A DNA stretch of 64,000 nt from Cyclina sinensis. Taxonomy: Eukaryota > Mollusca > Bivalvia > Venerida > Veneridae. The stretch is taken from the NCBI GenBank assembly GCA_012932295.1, contig JAAONU010000001.1, forward strand, positions 58,687,693 to 58,751,692, written 5' to 3'. The notes under the pieces were generated by a model. It had not been told where the DNA came from and made no database searches. It was given only the letters and a program-made list of their open reading frames with translations. Made by a program: the position numbers and the translations under genes. Below, in pieces: positions 46,001-61,000 of the stretch. Within the stretch, counting starts at the first letter, position 1. Each line of letters opens with the position of its first letter.

Positions 46001-49000
46001 TTTGGTGGAAAATGAGCTTGCAGTTTTGGAGGAGATGCTGTTTGAATTTTTTTCTAATATTAGCTTTCTCTGCTGCTATGTGCAATGGAGTGAAACGGTT
46101 GAAATGATTTCAAAATAATGCACTATAAGATACATTTCTTTCTACCTGGGTTAAAAAATGATGTCACTTTAAGTTAAATATTGATGAAATCTATTTTTAG
46201 CTCTGGCAGGCATTTTGTGCAATGGAGCAGAACCATTTGAGCAATTTTAATAGAGGGCTATGTAGGGAACATTACTAATTGTCTTTCGGATGAGACGTTA
46301 AACTGAGGTCCCATGTATCAGTGCTATACACTGAGCATGCAAAAGAACCAGGGGTGTCTCTGGAATGGGATGCTTTCTGCATCTTGCACTACCCCTACAA
46401 CATAAAATAACTAATCTCTTCAGGGGGCGTCGGTCATATGGGCAACCGTTACGGAAGATTAATAAGCTCAAATAGAGAGAGAACATTTCTGAAAAATTTG
46501 GTTGAAAATGAACTTGCTGTTTAGAAGGAGATGTTGTTATATTTTTTTTTCTATTTTTATCTTTTGAAGCCCTTAAGTGCAGTGGAGCAGAACAGTTTGA
46601 GCATTTAGTGCAATGCAGCAAAACCATTTGAGCAATTTTATCAGAGGGCTATGTAAGGAACATTTCGGTGAAGTTTGGTAGTTAATGACTTCACAGTTTA
46701 GGAGAAGGTGCTGTTTGATTTATTTTTTTCATTTTTATCTTTTACTAGTACTGCCTTCATGTGCAATGGAGCAGAACAACACAATTTTAGGAAAGGGCAA
46801 TATAAGGAACATTTCTGTCAAGTTTGGTTAAAAATGGCTTAGTGGGTTTGGAGGAGGTCATTTTAAGCCAAATATTGATGAAAATCTAGGAAACATTTAT
46901 GTAGTTTGGTGGTAAATGACTTCACAGTTAAGGAGGAGATGCTGTTTGAATTTTAATAGAGTGCCATGTAAGGATCATTTCTGGGAAGTTTGGTGAAAAA
47001 TGACCAAATAGTTAAGGAGAAGATGCTGTTTGAATTTTTTTCTTTTTTTAGCTTTTGCAGCCCTTATGTGCAATGGAGCAGAATGGTTTGAGCAATTTTA
47101 GAAAAGGGCAATATAAGGGACATTCCTGTAAAGTTTGGTTAAAACTGGCCTTGTGGTTTTGGAGGAGATGTCACTGAAGCCAATGATTGAAGAAAATCGA
47201 TTTTTAGCTCTGACGGCCATTTTGTGCAATGGAGTGGAACAATTTGAGCAATTTTAATAGAGGGCTATGTAAGGAACATTTTTTGTGAAATTTGACCGTG
47301 CAGTTAAGGAGATACTGTTTGAATTTTTTTTCCTTTTTTAGCTTTTGCAGTCTTTATGTGCAGTGGGGCAGAACAGTTTGAGCAATTTTAGACAAGAGAG
47401 TCATGATGGCCCTAGATCGCTCACCTGCATACTTTGCCTTTGGGTCTGCTGCTGAGTAGATCAAAAGCTTTTTTAAGATTCTCCCTATATAAATCTGTAT
47501 GAATTCGAGTGACCCCCAGGGTAGAGCCCATTTTCACTCAAAGGGCATAATTTGAACAAATGCAGGGTGATCCCAATAGCTTACCGTAAGCTCAGGTGAG
47601 CTGAAAAGGGAAATATAAGGAATACATTTATGAAATTTGATACAAAAAGACCTTTGGGTTTTAGAGGAGAAGTTTTTTTTCTCTAATTTTAGCTCTTACA
47701 GCCTTTAAATGCAATGGAGCAGAACTATTTGAGCAATTTCAGAAAAGGGCATACAAGAAACAATTCTATAAAGTTTGATGAAAAATGGCAAAGAGGTTTC
47801 TTAGGAGATGTCATTTGAAGCCAATTATTGATGAAAATCTATTTTAAACTCTGGTGGCAATTTTGTGCAACAGAGCACAACAGTTTGAGCAGTTCTAATT
47901 GGGACTACATGTATATAGGGATCATTTCTATGAAATCTGGTGTAAAATGACCTTGCAGTTTAGAAAGGTGATGCTGTTTTAATTTTCTTCTATTTTAAGC
48001 TTTAGAGCCCTTATGTGAGAAGGAGTAGAATGGTTTGAACAATTTAAGAAACGACAATGTAAATAACCTAGAGCCTTGTAAATGATGTCATTTGAAGCCA
48101 AATATTGAAGAAAATCTATTTTAAGCTCTGGCAGCCATTCTATGCAACATACTGCAACCATTTAAGGAATTGTAATAGAGGGCTATATGAGGAACATTTC
48201 CATGAAATTTTGTTGAATTTACCTTACAGTTTATGAGGTGATGTTGTTGGAAAAAATTTTATTTTAGTTTTTGTAGCCTTTATGTGCAAGAGAGCAGTAA
48301 GGTTTCAGTAATAATAGAAATAGGTAATATAACAAAATTGTTTAGGTAAATGGCTGAGTGCTTTAAGAAAGATGTCATTTTAAGCCAAATATTGATAAAA
48401 ATATATTTAAGCTCTGGTGGTCACTTTGTGGAACTGTTTGAGCAATTTTAGAAAAGGGAATAATAAGGAAAACTTCTGTAAAGTTTGATTAAGAATGGTA
48501 TTGTGGTTTTGGTGGAAATGTCAATGTCAAATATTGAAGAAAATCTATTTTCAGCCCTAGTAGCCATTTTGTGCAACAGAGTGGAACCATTTAAGCAATT
48601 CTGATAGAAATTTAGTGGAAAATGACCTTCAAGTTTAGGAAGAGATATTGTTTGATTTTTTTTCTTCTATTTTTAGCTTTTGCAGCCCTTCTGTCCAACG
48701 GAGTTGAATGGTTTGAGCAATTTAAGAAAAGGGCAATATAAGGAACATTTCTGTCTTGGAGTTTATGTCGTTTGAAGTAAATGATGACTCCGGACGCTGA
48801 ACGTAGGGTGATCCCAATTGCTCACCCTGAGCATTAGCTAAGGTGCGCTTAAAATGTTTCAGGCTGAAAACTCACCCTTGAAAATTCAGCACGGTCTACT
48901 TCACCATCACCATTAATATCAAACATACGAAAAGCTATCTCAAAGTTCCGTGGAGGCGCTGAAAAGAGACAATATATAAAACTGATTTACATCAGCTCTT

Positions 49001-52000
49001 TTTTTGCAAATAAACATTTCTCTTAACTGAAAACAGTATCCAAGTATATAGTTAAGCTGATTAAGAAAATCTTTCCATTCATTCAAATCAAATTTTAATG
49101 ATTTTGTAGGCACATGAAACATATTAAAACAAAAACGTCTTCTGCTAGGAAAGAAACATGGAACACAAAGTAAATTGTGATCTAGCTACTGCTGTCTTCA
49201 AAAGTAGTGTGTCAAGTATGTTTACAATAATCATATTGATTGCCTCCCTTGTAACTGGGCTAAAGAAGATAAGTATCAACAGGTACGTACTTGAGAGAAC
49301 AGTGAGTAAGAACACATAGTCACTGAAACAAATCAGTCCACACTCCCCTAGCTTGTTGAAGATACTGTCTGGCTCTATGTCTAACTCTATCCTGTCAAAC
49401 TAGTGAAAAGAAAAATAAACAAAAATTTCAAAATCAGCTCTGTGCATTTTCCATTTAAGTACGAGGACAATCTTTAATTTTCTATCATTCTTCTTAACTG
49501 ATAGGCAAATTCTCTCTGAAAACAATCTCTGAAGATGAAGCTGTTTCCGAAGTAATGTAGTGTAATTTCTCGCACTACAGTTTCAGTCTAAATACTGGTA
49601 TCAGAGGATGGTTGATGTCTTACAATACCTATGTGGATTTTCATTTTTAGAATTGTATGTGAAAAGTCTGTATTTTTTTTTTTTTTAGCTTTTTATCCTA
49701 AAAGATATTTGTTAATTCAAGAGCAGAAGAAACAGATAAATATCATGAGAAGACATAGTGCTAACTAATCCTCTGATTTCTGAGTAAAAATGCCCACAAG
49801 ACAAATAACATTTGAAAGATGGTGGTAAATTATTCCCACCCCCTCTATCTAAACTTTTCAAGAATACTGACTAATACACAGCATTTTCTATGGCAGGCAT
49901 ACTGTTCTTGAGATCTTTTTACTGACATATATATCAATTTACAATTCCCTTTCCATATATCTAGGATCTTTTTAATTCTATGTTAAAAATTTAAAGATAT
50001 TAAGTACAAAACTGATTAAAATAATTCAAGATGGAGTTTAACAAAAATTCTAATAAAGACACAGAATTCAGCCTCTTCATTTACCCTCCAAACTTTGTTA
50101 CTAGCACTTCTGTATTGGTGAGAAATCCAAAATAACGGTACCCCTGCCTGGTGAAACCATCCATTATCAAATAATATAAATGTAGATTTCAGTCCCTCTA
50201 TGCTTAAAAAGCTACTTTGAAGACAAACTCAACACAGAGTTACTTCCCTTGTCATATAGGTAACCACTGCCTACACAGGTTTAATTTGGGTTAAAATGAG
50301 CTGACTTATATTTTTTTTACTCTTTTTATATAAACTTTAAAATTTTAATGTAGTCATTGTTTTATTTTCAGCATATGATATTGAGAACACTTCCTTCGAT
50401 AAAAATAAAATTGCAAAAAATGTAAAAATTCTATTTATGGTCACAAAAGTCAATGTCTTGCCCATAGTCAAATGATTTGAGTGATGACAGTGATAAATGT
50501 TATGTAGGGTGATGTAACCAGTGTGTGCAGTTTGCTATGAAAAGAAAATATGTAGATATCAAAGTACCTTCCATCTTAAGTTATTGAAAGTATATATGTA
50601 TCAAGTATTAGCAAATTGTTAATCATTTAAAGCTCATTACACAAAAAGATCTCAGTCAACAGTTTCATATTTCATGAATTTTATGCAAATAGATGTAAAA
50701 GTATGTAAAGATAGGATAACTTAAGAATAAAGATCCAGCAAAGATGAAATTGAGGCATGAAATGTGAAAAAGTTCTAGTAAAATAAGGAAACTGAAAGCA
50801 CTTTTTCACTTCACCCCTCGAAATCTACTAGAATAACAGGATTTATATATGTTACAATTCATCTAATCACATCTAAATTTACTAACATTTGATATGTTTT
50901 TTTAATAAAATTTGATCTGCCAAGGGTCTCATGACTACCTTCTTGGCTGCTGCTAATCTGCATTAGGCTGATGTATCATCAAGTTAGTGAAATCGTTTTC
51001 TACAGATTGGAAGATATTGGGTTAACTGTTTGAATAACAGGAATGCTGGTTACAAGTACACATGTCAAACATATGTAAATTCTGTTATTTAATTATATTA
51101 AAACTTGGTGAGCAAAACTTAGCATTTAACAAAAATGACAGCAGCAGGGCCCTTTAGAAAGTGGTTTTGTTGTATATAACAAAGAAACAACTGAAAACAC
51201 AAATCACAAAAATAGACAGTTAATAAAACAACAACGGAAACTTCAACATCTTGGTGAACTATTTGTTTTCTGGATCAGACAATGCAGGTACTTGTAACAT
51301 AATTAGTACACAAAATTTACAATTCATGCTTCCTCGCTTTAAGAAACCTATTTCACTTCAAAAATTCATTGTCTATTAGCTAAGCTTTTGACACAGCCAT
51401 GTTTTTTTCTTTTCATCACCTTTACAATATCTTGACTGCATGCCACCTGTTAACACAATCAAACACAACTTTATGAAAATAATTACTGGGTAAAAAGCTT
51501 AAAACAATAAGTTTAATATGATTAAATTTTCTGAAACAACAGACGTAAAAAATCTCATCAACAAACAAAATGCGGAAAAACAAAAGGTAGACACTAGTTA
51601 ATCTATTATAACAGTTAAAAGAACCAAACCACCCATAGCTTAACCTACCATCTGTCGCTTCTGAAATTGAACATAATCCTAATTAATAGAGTTCTTCTTT
51701 ATATAAACCTGCATGTTGTAAAACAAATGTTGAAGTTAGTTACAAGACTATAAAGCAAAAATGACTTGCCTCTAAATTGTCCATGAGGAAAAAAGCAAAA
51801 TATAAAAGCTAAAACAACTTCAACAGACTCAACAAACACATAGCTAGCTATGACAAACACTAATCTATATGTATTTTGACTACATTTTTCAATTTTTAGT
51901 TTGACCCTGAGAAAGGTCATCTAAAGGTCAAGGTAAAATAAAATCATTTTCTAACTAATCAAAAGCAAAGCAAGGTTAGACAAACACTAGTCTATTAACA

Positions 52001-55000
52001 TATAGTGTATTTCTTAATTCTGTTTAAACTGTTCGAGTGTGACCTTTGACAGAAGATCTAGAGAAAGTGAAAGTCAAATGCTCATACATCAATGTGTAGA
52101 CTTTAGTATGGAGTTAGAGCAAGCAGATTTATCAGGTAAGAAAGTAATCCTTAACACTGCAAAGGTAATGGTCTGCATAAACATTCATATTGTGAATGAC
52201 ACAAAACACAGACAATTTACAACATCTACAATAAACAAGCAAGTTGAAAAAAACAGCCCTTTAAAGCATTGCATGATTTGTTAACACCCTAGAAACTTGA
52301 TGGGAATTCAAACCTCTTAACACAAACAAATTTGGTAAGCTCCCTAATTTCCTAGATTATTTCAGTTGCAGATGGTCTGCTAAGCTTAGATTTTTTCAAG
52401 TTGCAACATCTTACATGAGAGCACAAAACCAGTGCTACTACCCTCGTTATTTGTTCGGAACGAACAACTATAGTCAACAATATGTATAATACGGGAAATT
52501 TTCAAAAGGTACGGGATCTACTTTTTTTGATTATTTCATTTTAACACTGCTCTAAATCAGGAGTAATCAGTATCTCTAGGTATGGGAACTTTTATACATA
52601 ATTCTAACACTATCTGCATTTTGCCGATAATAAACAAAGAAGAAATTGAGCGTGATATATCTTATATGTTATATCAAACAGAACACGAGCACGCGACTGC
52701 TGACGTCACTGCAAGCATCACTGTTTTTTAGTGCACATACTTGTGCCCCTTATAAATACATGTATATGTACATGTTAGAATGGAAATAGATTTTAAAAAA
52801 ATCGTGATCTACCATCGTATATGTTAGAATGGAAATAGATTTAAAAATTTTCATGATCCACCATCGTATATATCATGGTTTCTCCTTCATATGCATAATT
52901 ATTTAATCACTCAGGCCTATGACCTTCGTGATTAAATTACTATGCATCTGAACTTGACACCATGATATATTTGATGATATATCACTCAAACTTAAATCTA
53001 TTTCCTAAATATAGATTTGTACAACTCCTTTGGTAAAAAATCATCACTGTTATATTTCACTACCTTTCTTTATTATTAAAAACTGATTAGTTTTACACTA
53101 TTTTAAAAGTTTTCTTTACACAGAAGCAATTAAGATTAAAGGTTTAAAAGCAAGATATTTAGCAGATCCTTTCTTATGTTTTTATGGTTCGCTTATTAAA
53201 TCAATGGTCCAAATTTCCCCTAAAGCTGCCTTTCATGATTACCACTGGTGCAGCCTGAAAAATAACTTTAAAATCTATGGTTCTCTTCTTCATAATGTGA
53301 AATTATGTAAAGCATTTTAGTAGGGAGTGAAATCAATTGAATTCTTTGAGAAACATGGAAAAGTTTTCAAATACTGTAACAGGTGTTCACTTGACTGCAT
53401 GGTCTTTATCGTTTTTGCTTTCTATTGATACAGGTAAAAGAATTCTCAACAGGTTTTCCTTATATAACTGCCATTATAACAGGCTAGTAAGTTACAGAAA
53501 TTGTTCTAAAAATATTTCACAAGAAAACCTTTTAATACCACCTGCAAAATACAAGCATGTTACTTCAAATTCTTAAATAAATATTTGGTAACATCAAAGG
53601 CAATGCCCCATGATGCTTCTATCTCTTTGAGTTTATTTATCATCGGTACCAGTTGCCCATATGACCCACACCCCTGCAGAGATTAGTTATTTTATGTTGT
53701 GGGGGATAGTGCAAGATACAGAAAGCATCCCATTCCAGAGACACCCCTGGTTCTTTTGCATGATCAGTGTATAGCACTGATACATGGGATCTCGGTTTAA
53801 CGTCTCAACCGAAAGACAATTAGTAATGTTAGTGGAGGAGCAGGGGTTCAATCTCGGGTTACCAGTCCAGCATGTTACCAATGGACCGCTGATCTGCTCC
53901 ATGATGCTTGTCCCAGGTCTGTCAGTCAAATAGGCAAACTGACATGCCTGGTCACTGCATCCTGTTGTTGTGTGTGATTTTAGCCAATCAGATGCTATAG
54001 CCACTCAAATGCTTCAGCCAATCAGATGCTTCAGCCAATCAAATGCCTCAGCCACACAGATCTTCAGCAAATCAGATGCTGCATACAACATAGTGGGCAG
54101 CCCCCTCCTCCCACCCCCAAAAGATGAAATCAATATTTTTTAAGATGTGTCATCTTATCTGATTAAGTATAACATGAAAATACCAACTAATTTTGTAACA
54201 GATTGACAGGTAATTTGATTCATAGATAACCTACTCACTCAAAATTGGTGGAGAAAAGTGTCAAACAAAAACTTTTGTGAGTGCAGTTGTCGGCTTCTTT
54301 GTTTGATGTGTTACACCAAAGTAGACCAGGCTTCAGTGCTTTAATTTTGAATGGTAAAATAAACACTCAAGACTAAGAATTATATACCAGCTGTATAAAC
54401 AAATTTTAATTCTTAGTAAAACCAGTATTTCTTCAAATGAACCAGCCTTGAAAAGGTTAAGAAAAAACATAATTTTGAGCAAATCTTATTGACATGTGCT
54501 ATAACAGTATTGTTTGCTTTAAAGTTGAAATGCACATAGCTTAGAAACACATACCCAAGTACATGTACCTATGCTCCTTAACAAACAACACTAGAAATAA
54601 TGTACATAAACAATCAGTGATTGTGATGTAAATGAGAAAGTTATTAGGTACTGACACACTTTATAATGTACAATAAGTTCAGTACTTGAACTTAAGCATG
54701 TGCCAACTTTTGATAAACATTTCTCAGTTGCATGCAGCATGTTTTAGCAAGGATTTTGACAACAACAAACAAAGCAATGTAACAGAACAAAAATCACATT
54801 TTTTGACAATTTAATTTGGGTTTTCCATGAAATATTATGGGAAATAAATATGTTTCTGTGAGCACTGTAACTGGACATGAAAAGGATATTCTTCTTTGCA
54901 ATGAAACACAGCATAAATTACTTAACTATGCAATGTAAAAGGACATGAAGGGTTTTCTAAGTAAATCAATCCATGAACAGGAATTTCTATGCTAAGACTT

Positions 55001-58000
55001 TTTTTCTAAGGAGAATGCTATAAGACTTTGTCTTCCATTCTAATCCGTTTCATTGAATATATGTTACCGCTATGTGTATACCAACATATATGTTTAAATG
55101 TAAATATTCTGGAAATAATATGTTTAAACCATGTTTACTCTTAAAACTTTTTTTATGCCAGTAAATAAGAGATATTTACTAGTAAAACAGCCTGACATGA
55201 TAGGCTCTCTTTTTAAGCATCATTAACAGGACTTGACAGATTTGTCTTACCCCCTGTGATATATACGTAAATCAACAAGACATATACATGCTTTTCTATG
55301 CAATAATGCAGGCTATGAACAAGGACTTCAAGGCAAAATATGCAAGGGTATTTCTAAGCTTTTTGACATGAATTTTTTTCTAAGGATTTTCAATGCATTG
55401 TAGAGATTCTCAACCAGGTGTAACACAACATGAACCAGCTCAACCAGGTGTAACACAACATGAACCAGCTCAACCAGGTGTAACACAACATGAACCAGCT
55501 CAACCAGGTGTAACACAACATGAACCAGCTCAACCAGGTGTAACACAACATGAACCAGATCTGTCAGAACAATTGAACAGGACATGAATGCAGTACAACA
55601 AGACCTGAGGGAATAAACTAAAGCATTAGCAGATGGTAGGGAATTCAACTGCAGGCAATCTTTTGCACAACACTGGTCAATGGCATTAGTATTCATGAAC
55701 ATTACTCAGAATGCTTTTTTCCAGTAGGATAATTCTTTGGAAGTTTTTTTTAATTGATACAATAAGGATTTTCCAGGGTTTGACCCATCACCTTTGACAT
55801 ATACACAATTAAGGAAAAATTCAATATATATATATTTTTTTAAGGACAGGATCTGCCAAAATACTTGCTGTAAGAAATATGGATAAAAAACATTTATGCA
55901 AGCGCCACTTACCAGTTCTGCAATGTTTTCCTTCTAAGTAGCAAAAGTGAAGTGAATATTTAATTTTAAGTGAAGACATTTACAACAGATATTCATTATG
56001 TGATATTTGCCAACTAACCATCCAATACTGATACTGAAATTAATTAAAATCTAAGTAAAAAGATACTGAATCATTTACCTGTGTAAAATCATGTATATTA
56101 AATGAAATTAATACTGTCCATTGAAGTACTGTGTTGTTGTTGTTTTTGTTTTTTTCCAGCAAATAAATACCACATACAGAAAATATGTTTGATGAATATT
56201 CTATAGTTCTCAAATATGAAAAAAAAACAGAATATCACATAAATTGAATGTGTTAAAACAACATTTAGTACTATAGTTTTGTTTCTCATTCACGTCATTT
56301 TTAAACAGCTCAAACCAATTAAAATCCACTTGCACATTCTTCTATATACGTGTATAATTATCATATATATTTTAAAAAAGCTTCCTGGCCAGCTGTTAAC
56401 AGAAATTCCCCTATAATGTTTCTGTTTCTAACACATAAGTTACCCTGACCCTCTCTTGACATACGTAATGTATTATGTAACTTGCACTGGTCTGTTATAT
56501 TACTGTTGCTTTCACAGTGTTTATGAAATTTCTCATCATAACTCAAGAACATCATATTAAAACTTTGTAACTGGTCATAAAATCTACTTTCTTACTTAAA
56601 CTTCAGAGAAAAACCTCAATCAATTTTTTTATCTTCCAAACTGAAAATACTATCATCAGACATACGTTAATCTCGCATTAAAGATTTAATGAGAAACAAA
56701 AATAACACATCTGTATACTGGTATTACTGAATCTGCTATCATTCTGTTGTGCATAACTGAAGCATGTTCTATTCACTGACATTTCACTTAAAAACAAAAC
56801 AGAGATGGGAATAACACAAGACATTCTTGTTAAAAAAGGTTGGTGCATTAAAAAAAGAAAAAAGACAGATAAACTCTTCCTGGTTTTTCATATCTCCTGA
56901 TAGTCTCTCACTCATGCATATGTTGATGTCAATAAATTTAATTTGTAAAAATGGTATCAGACATCTTATATATCCCCTATCACACATCTGTCAACTTTTT
57001 GTTGAGCCAGTTACTGAAAAATTCAAAGCACGGCATCTGCTAAAATTTTGTGGTTTACAGCACCAAACATTACGAGTACAAAAGAAAGCAGTCTTTCAGA
57101 ATTCAAGACATACCCGGTAGGCAAAACTTTACCCTTGCAGAGACTCTAAAATGGACTTGCCCTGAGACCAATAATTATTTATAGTAAGTAGTGGTATGAA
57201 CTAAATGCCTACATACTGGACAGTAAAGCTGACTATAACCGGTCACCTACAGTGCATTCCTACCAATCCTATATCTTAAGTTCCTTACAGTGACATTCTG
57301 CCATTCACACTCATACACAAAGAACAAGACAAGGGAACACAAATGCTTCATACTACTTCACCAAAGTAATCTTTATTGTCTCATTATACCACCGATTACT
57401 GTCAACTGAAGCAGTATTAAAGTGATAGTAAACATGCGGCTGGCAAAAAACTCATCTTCTAACCCCACTTTATTTATTCATAATATAACATTTTATCCTG
57501 TCACTAGTAACAATTTTAAACTCATAACTAGGTGCCGTATATATAGAGAAAATAATAGGTTGTTGTCGTGGATGGAGAAAGTTTATCTGGCAAGGTGTAG
57601 GAATTCCTCTAGTGAGCCGAAGGCTCCATAATTCATCGAGTTTGCCTTCAGCTCACCAGATAAATTTCTAACGCCCTGCCAGGTAAACTTTCTCCATTCA
57701 TGACACCAACCTATTATTCTCTATATATCCACTGTCTTTAAAATGTAAATTTTATAATATCATAAAAATCCTTATGATATAGGGATTGGTGCTAGACAGG
57801 ACAAATGAACTTCAAAATTTAATAGAACTTAGTCCAGTTTTATGCAAAGCCATTGACATGCACTGCAAAACTGAAATAACAAATTACATTAGACGATCTA
57901 TCTGTGACTAAGTCTGTGACAAAAGTAACTGCTTCAGTTGACAACTTGCACAGATAATTAGGGGAACACAATCCAAACTACAAGGGAACCTACACAGTAT

Positions 58001-61000
58001 CTCATTTCTACAGGAAAAATATAAGCTTGAAGCAGAACATTTTTTGAGCAAAATCTACTGTTCTACAGCTCCATTAACTAACTGTCAGCATTAAAAGAAA
58101 AATTAGAACAAAACAATCTATGCTCATATGGTAAAATATCTAGTAAAGAAGGGATCTTTAAGAAGGAAAACAGCTCGAGAAAAGGGAGATAAATAGATAT
58201 AAGAAAGAATAATGAAACTTTGAAGGACTGTATTGAAAGACATCTGTAAAATGCTACTAGTGAAATTAATGAAGTATGTTAACCACAGATTTGTGTAAAC
58301 ACAGGAACTTCAGTTTATAATGCAAATACCATAACAGTACAATTATCTAGCCATTCTGAATGGTTAAATATCAATACACCATGGAAATAATTCATTTATG
58401 TGCTTAAATACAAGCAATTGAAGTTTAAACACTTTGAGATCGAAAATATACATTTCTGTAGTATATATTCTGTATATATTCTATTTCATGCATAAGATAT
58501 TAAGTTTTTTTTGCAACTCTGCTAATTTCTCATTCATGTCGTAATTTTGGTTAAGTTGAGCTTAACTGTTATATATAAATTGCAACATCATAAATGATGA
58601 CAATACTGTTTATGGCAAAGAACTCCAAATCCATCTGGTCATAAAGGTCTTGAAAAAAATTCTAGTAGAAAAAAGGTGAAAAATTCTGGTTAAAAACTTT
58701 GCCTTGATAATGTATGGGCCAAGAATATTTATGGTTTTAACTTCAAATACCCTTTGTTTAAGTAATTTCTCTCACTTTGAAAACTTCAGGTACCAGTGAT
58801 TTAACAAAATACTGCCACTTTTTTCCAGAGTACATTATGCTGTGAACACCAAGTACCAGAGGTTTTATTTATACCCTCACCACTTAAAAGTACACCAACT
58901 CAGAGTACATGGGTTTACTAGTAACTATGCTGCCTTATACAACATGCTTACAGATTTAAACTGAGGCATACAGAAACATGTTTAATAACACAGAACCATA
59001 TCCATACAAACCTGAGGGTCAAACTTCTTAAACTGGTCGAGACCAAGTCCTGTAATTGAAAATATACACTATTATTTGGACTGTTTCTTTTCACTTCTTT
59101 TTAAAAGTACTGATGAAGCTGTGCAATTTACCAAACAATCCATTCATCCTTGCACTAAGCTTAATTCATCTATAGAAATGGCCTGATTTTCGCATTTTAT
59201 GTAGATTCTACCATTTAGTATCAAAAACTCAGGTTGGTCAGTAACATCAATACAATGAACTTTCTTGAAGTATGAGCCCTTCCTCTAAAATTTAGATCAA
59301 CTCCTAGACAATCAAACAAGACTTATATTTATATCTATGTCAGTGAAAGTAAAGACTATTTATATAACAGATAACATCTTACTGTCAATTCTGTTAGATT
59401 ATGGAACTGATAGAAATCCTTTTTCTTCAATATTTATTACAGCAAAATAAGTATCTGTGTAACTGATTATTAAATTGCCTTTGTGCTGTTTAACCCCCAT
59501 CCACAGAATTTCTGTTATGGATACATGGAGTTATCCCAAGCATATTTCCTTATAAACACCAACAGTCACTGTAAGACCCTATATTTTCTTTGTAGACTGT
59601 AATCTTTCTCTCATAAATTGTCAGGTCAGTTTATGCTGACAGATGTCTGTTAGACAAAACAGTCAACATCAAGAATCACTAAACTCAAGCACTGAGGCAG
59701 TATTTTCAGTCAAATCTGAGATGACGTTTAATGGTGGAATCGAGTTTAAAACTCTCACACTGTAAAAGTCATATGACCATTGTTCCTGGGAATGACCAGT
59801 ACTAGAATCCCATTATTAGTAAGCAACTGCCAATGTTCTCATAGAAATGGTAATGGCCGCTAGCCAGGCTTGAACCCATAACCATCTTCTTACTAGACAG
59901 TATCAGATATGAAGTCAAGAGCTTAAACCACAGAGATGTGTTTAACTCTGAGAATAGAAAATCAAATTATAAACCTTCTGGCTGAAGCATCCCTGGAGTT
60001 ATGGACCTCACAAAATCTTCTGGTGTCATAAACACTTCCCATTCTCCATGACTGTGAACTTTGAGAGTTGCAAAATAACGAAAGATCTTATCAGGAGTGG
60101 AGTATGCACGGATCCTGTTTTCATACTCTATCATCTACAACAAACAAAACTAACATTCATTCAGAAACAAAAGGAAGATAATGTTTGAAAAAACAAGCAA
60201 GTCTGATTGTTTTCTGATGATACTGTTAAGCTCACTGAAAAATAATCTGCTGAGAGCTGACAGCCTGGCTTGCGGGAGAATTACAGAACCTCAAAGATAA
60301 CATTGTAAACAAAAACAAGACCCTGTGTTTGGTAAACAAACATGCCCTCAGAAGCATTTTTTGTCTGAAACAAAACTTAAGATCATGACACAGCCAGACT
60401 TCTATTATTAATGCATGTTATGAACTAATTCTGGGATTTTTGTACTGATCATTAAATTAATAAAGTGTCAGTGCTATTAATTTTGTAGGTAAAAAAATAT
60501 CCATTTTGCAGAAACAAGAGGGCCATGATGGCCCTAAATGCCTCACCTGAGTCTCATTGCTCATGTTACAAGTATCGTTATTGGTTGTTATGGGAGCTGG
60601 TTGTTCGCAAGTTTGAATAAGTTTGCAATAAGTTTGAAGACTCTGGGTGTAATGGTACTCAAATTTTTGAGCAGAAATAGTTTTACTCAACAGGTCCCAG
60701 TGAACTTGACCTTTGACCTACAGACCCCAAAAACAATAGGGTTCCCGAGTGGGGCCAGTTTTGACCCCAGAGTCATGGTTTGAACAAACTTGGTAAAGAT
60801 CCACTTGACAATGCTGCACACCAAATATCTAACCCTTATACCTTGTATTTTCTGACAAGAAGATTTTTAAAGTTTTTCCTATATGACTCTTTGTAAAACA
60901 TGTGACACCTGGGGCGGGGCCTTTTTTGACCCAGGGGCTATGATTTGAACAAACTTGGTAAGGGTCCAATAGACAATGCTGTACACCAAATATCTTAACT

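Larger units (their letters stand above)
45487..48855. mobile_element. Hairpin-ended modular element, core type C, with nested insertions
   Basis: Starts ACAAGAGGGCTATGATGGCC then GGATCACTTACCGGAGTA. Many units of about 150 bp follow (TTTGAGCAATTTTAATAG, GGCTATGTAAGGAACATTT, GGAGATGCTGTTTGAATTTT, TGTGCAATGGAGCAGAAC). It ends near GGTGATCCCAATTGCTCACC. It fills MICU1 intron 6 and is interrupted by a SINE (46265-46475) and a short relative (47394-47608). Confidence 0.75.
49400..59011 (-). other. MICU1: Large MICU1 intron 4 (9.6 kb)
   Basis: No conserved coding exon was recognised between the 38-nt exon 4 and exon 5. It contains a foldback element, a SINE, a perfect minisatellite and a palindromic MITE, listed separately. 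The remainder is AT-rich and unremarkable. A very short microexon could be missed by eye. Confidence 0.8.

Noticed and set aside
55393..55587. Small protein with [10 protein letters not shown] repeats
   Set aside because: The unit is 30 bp, so all its frames stay open. It lies in a MICU1 intron and has no splice or promoter context.
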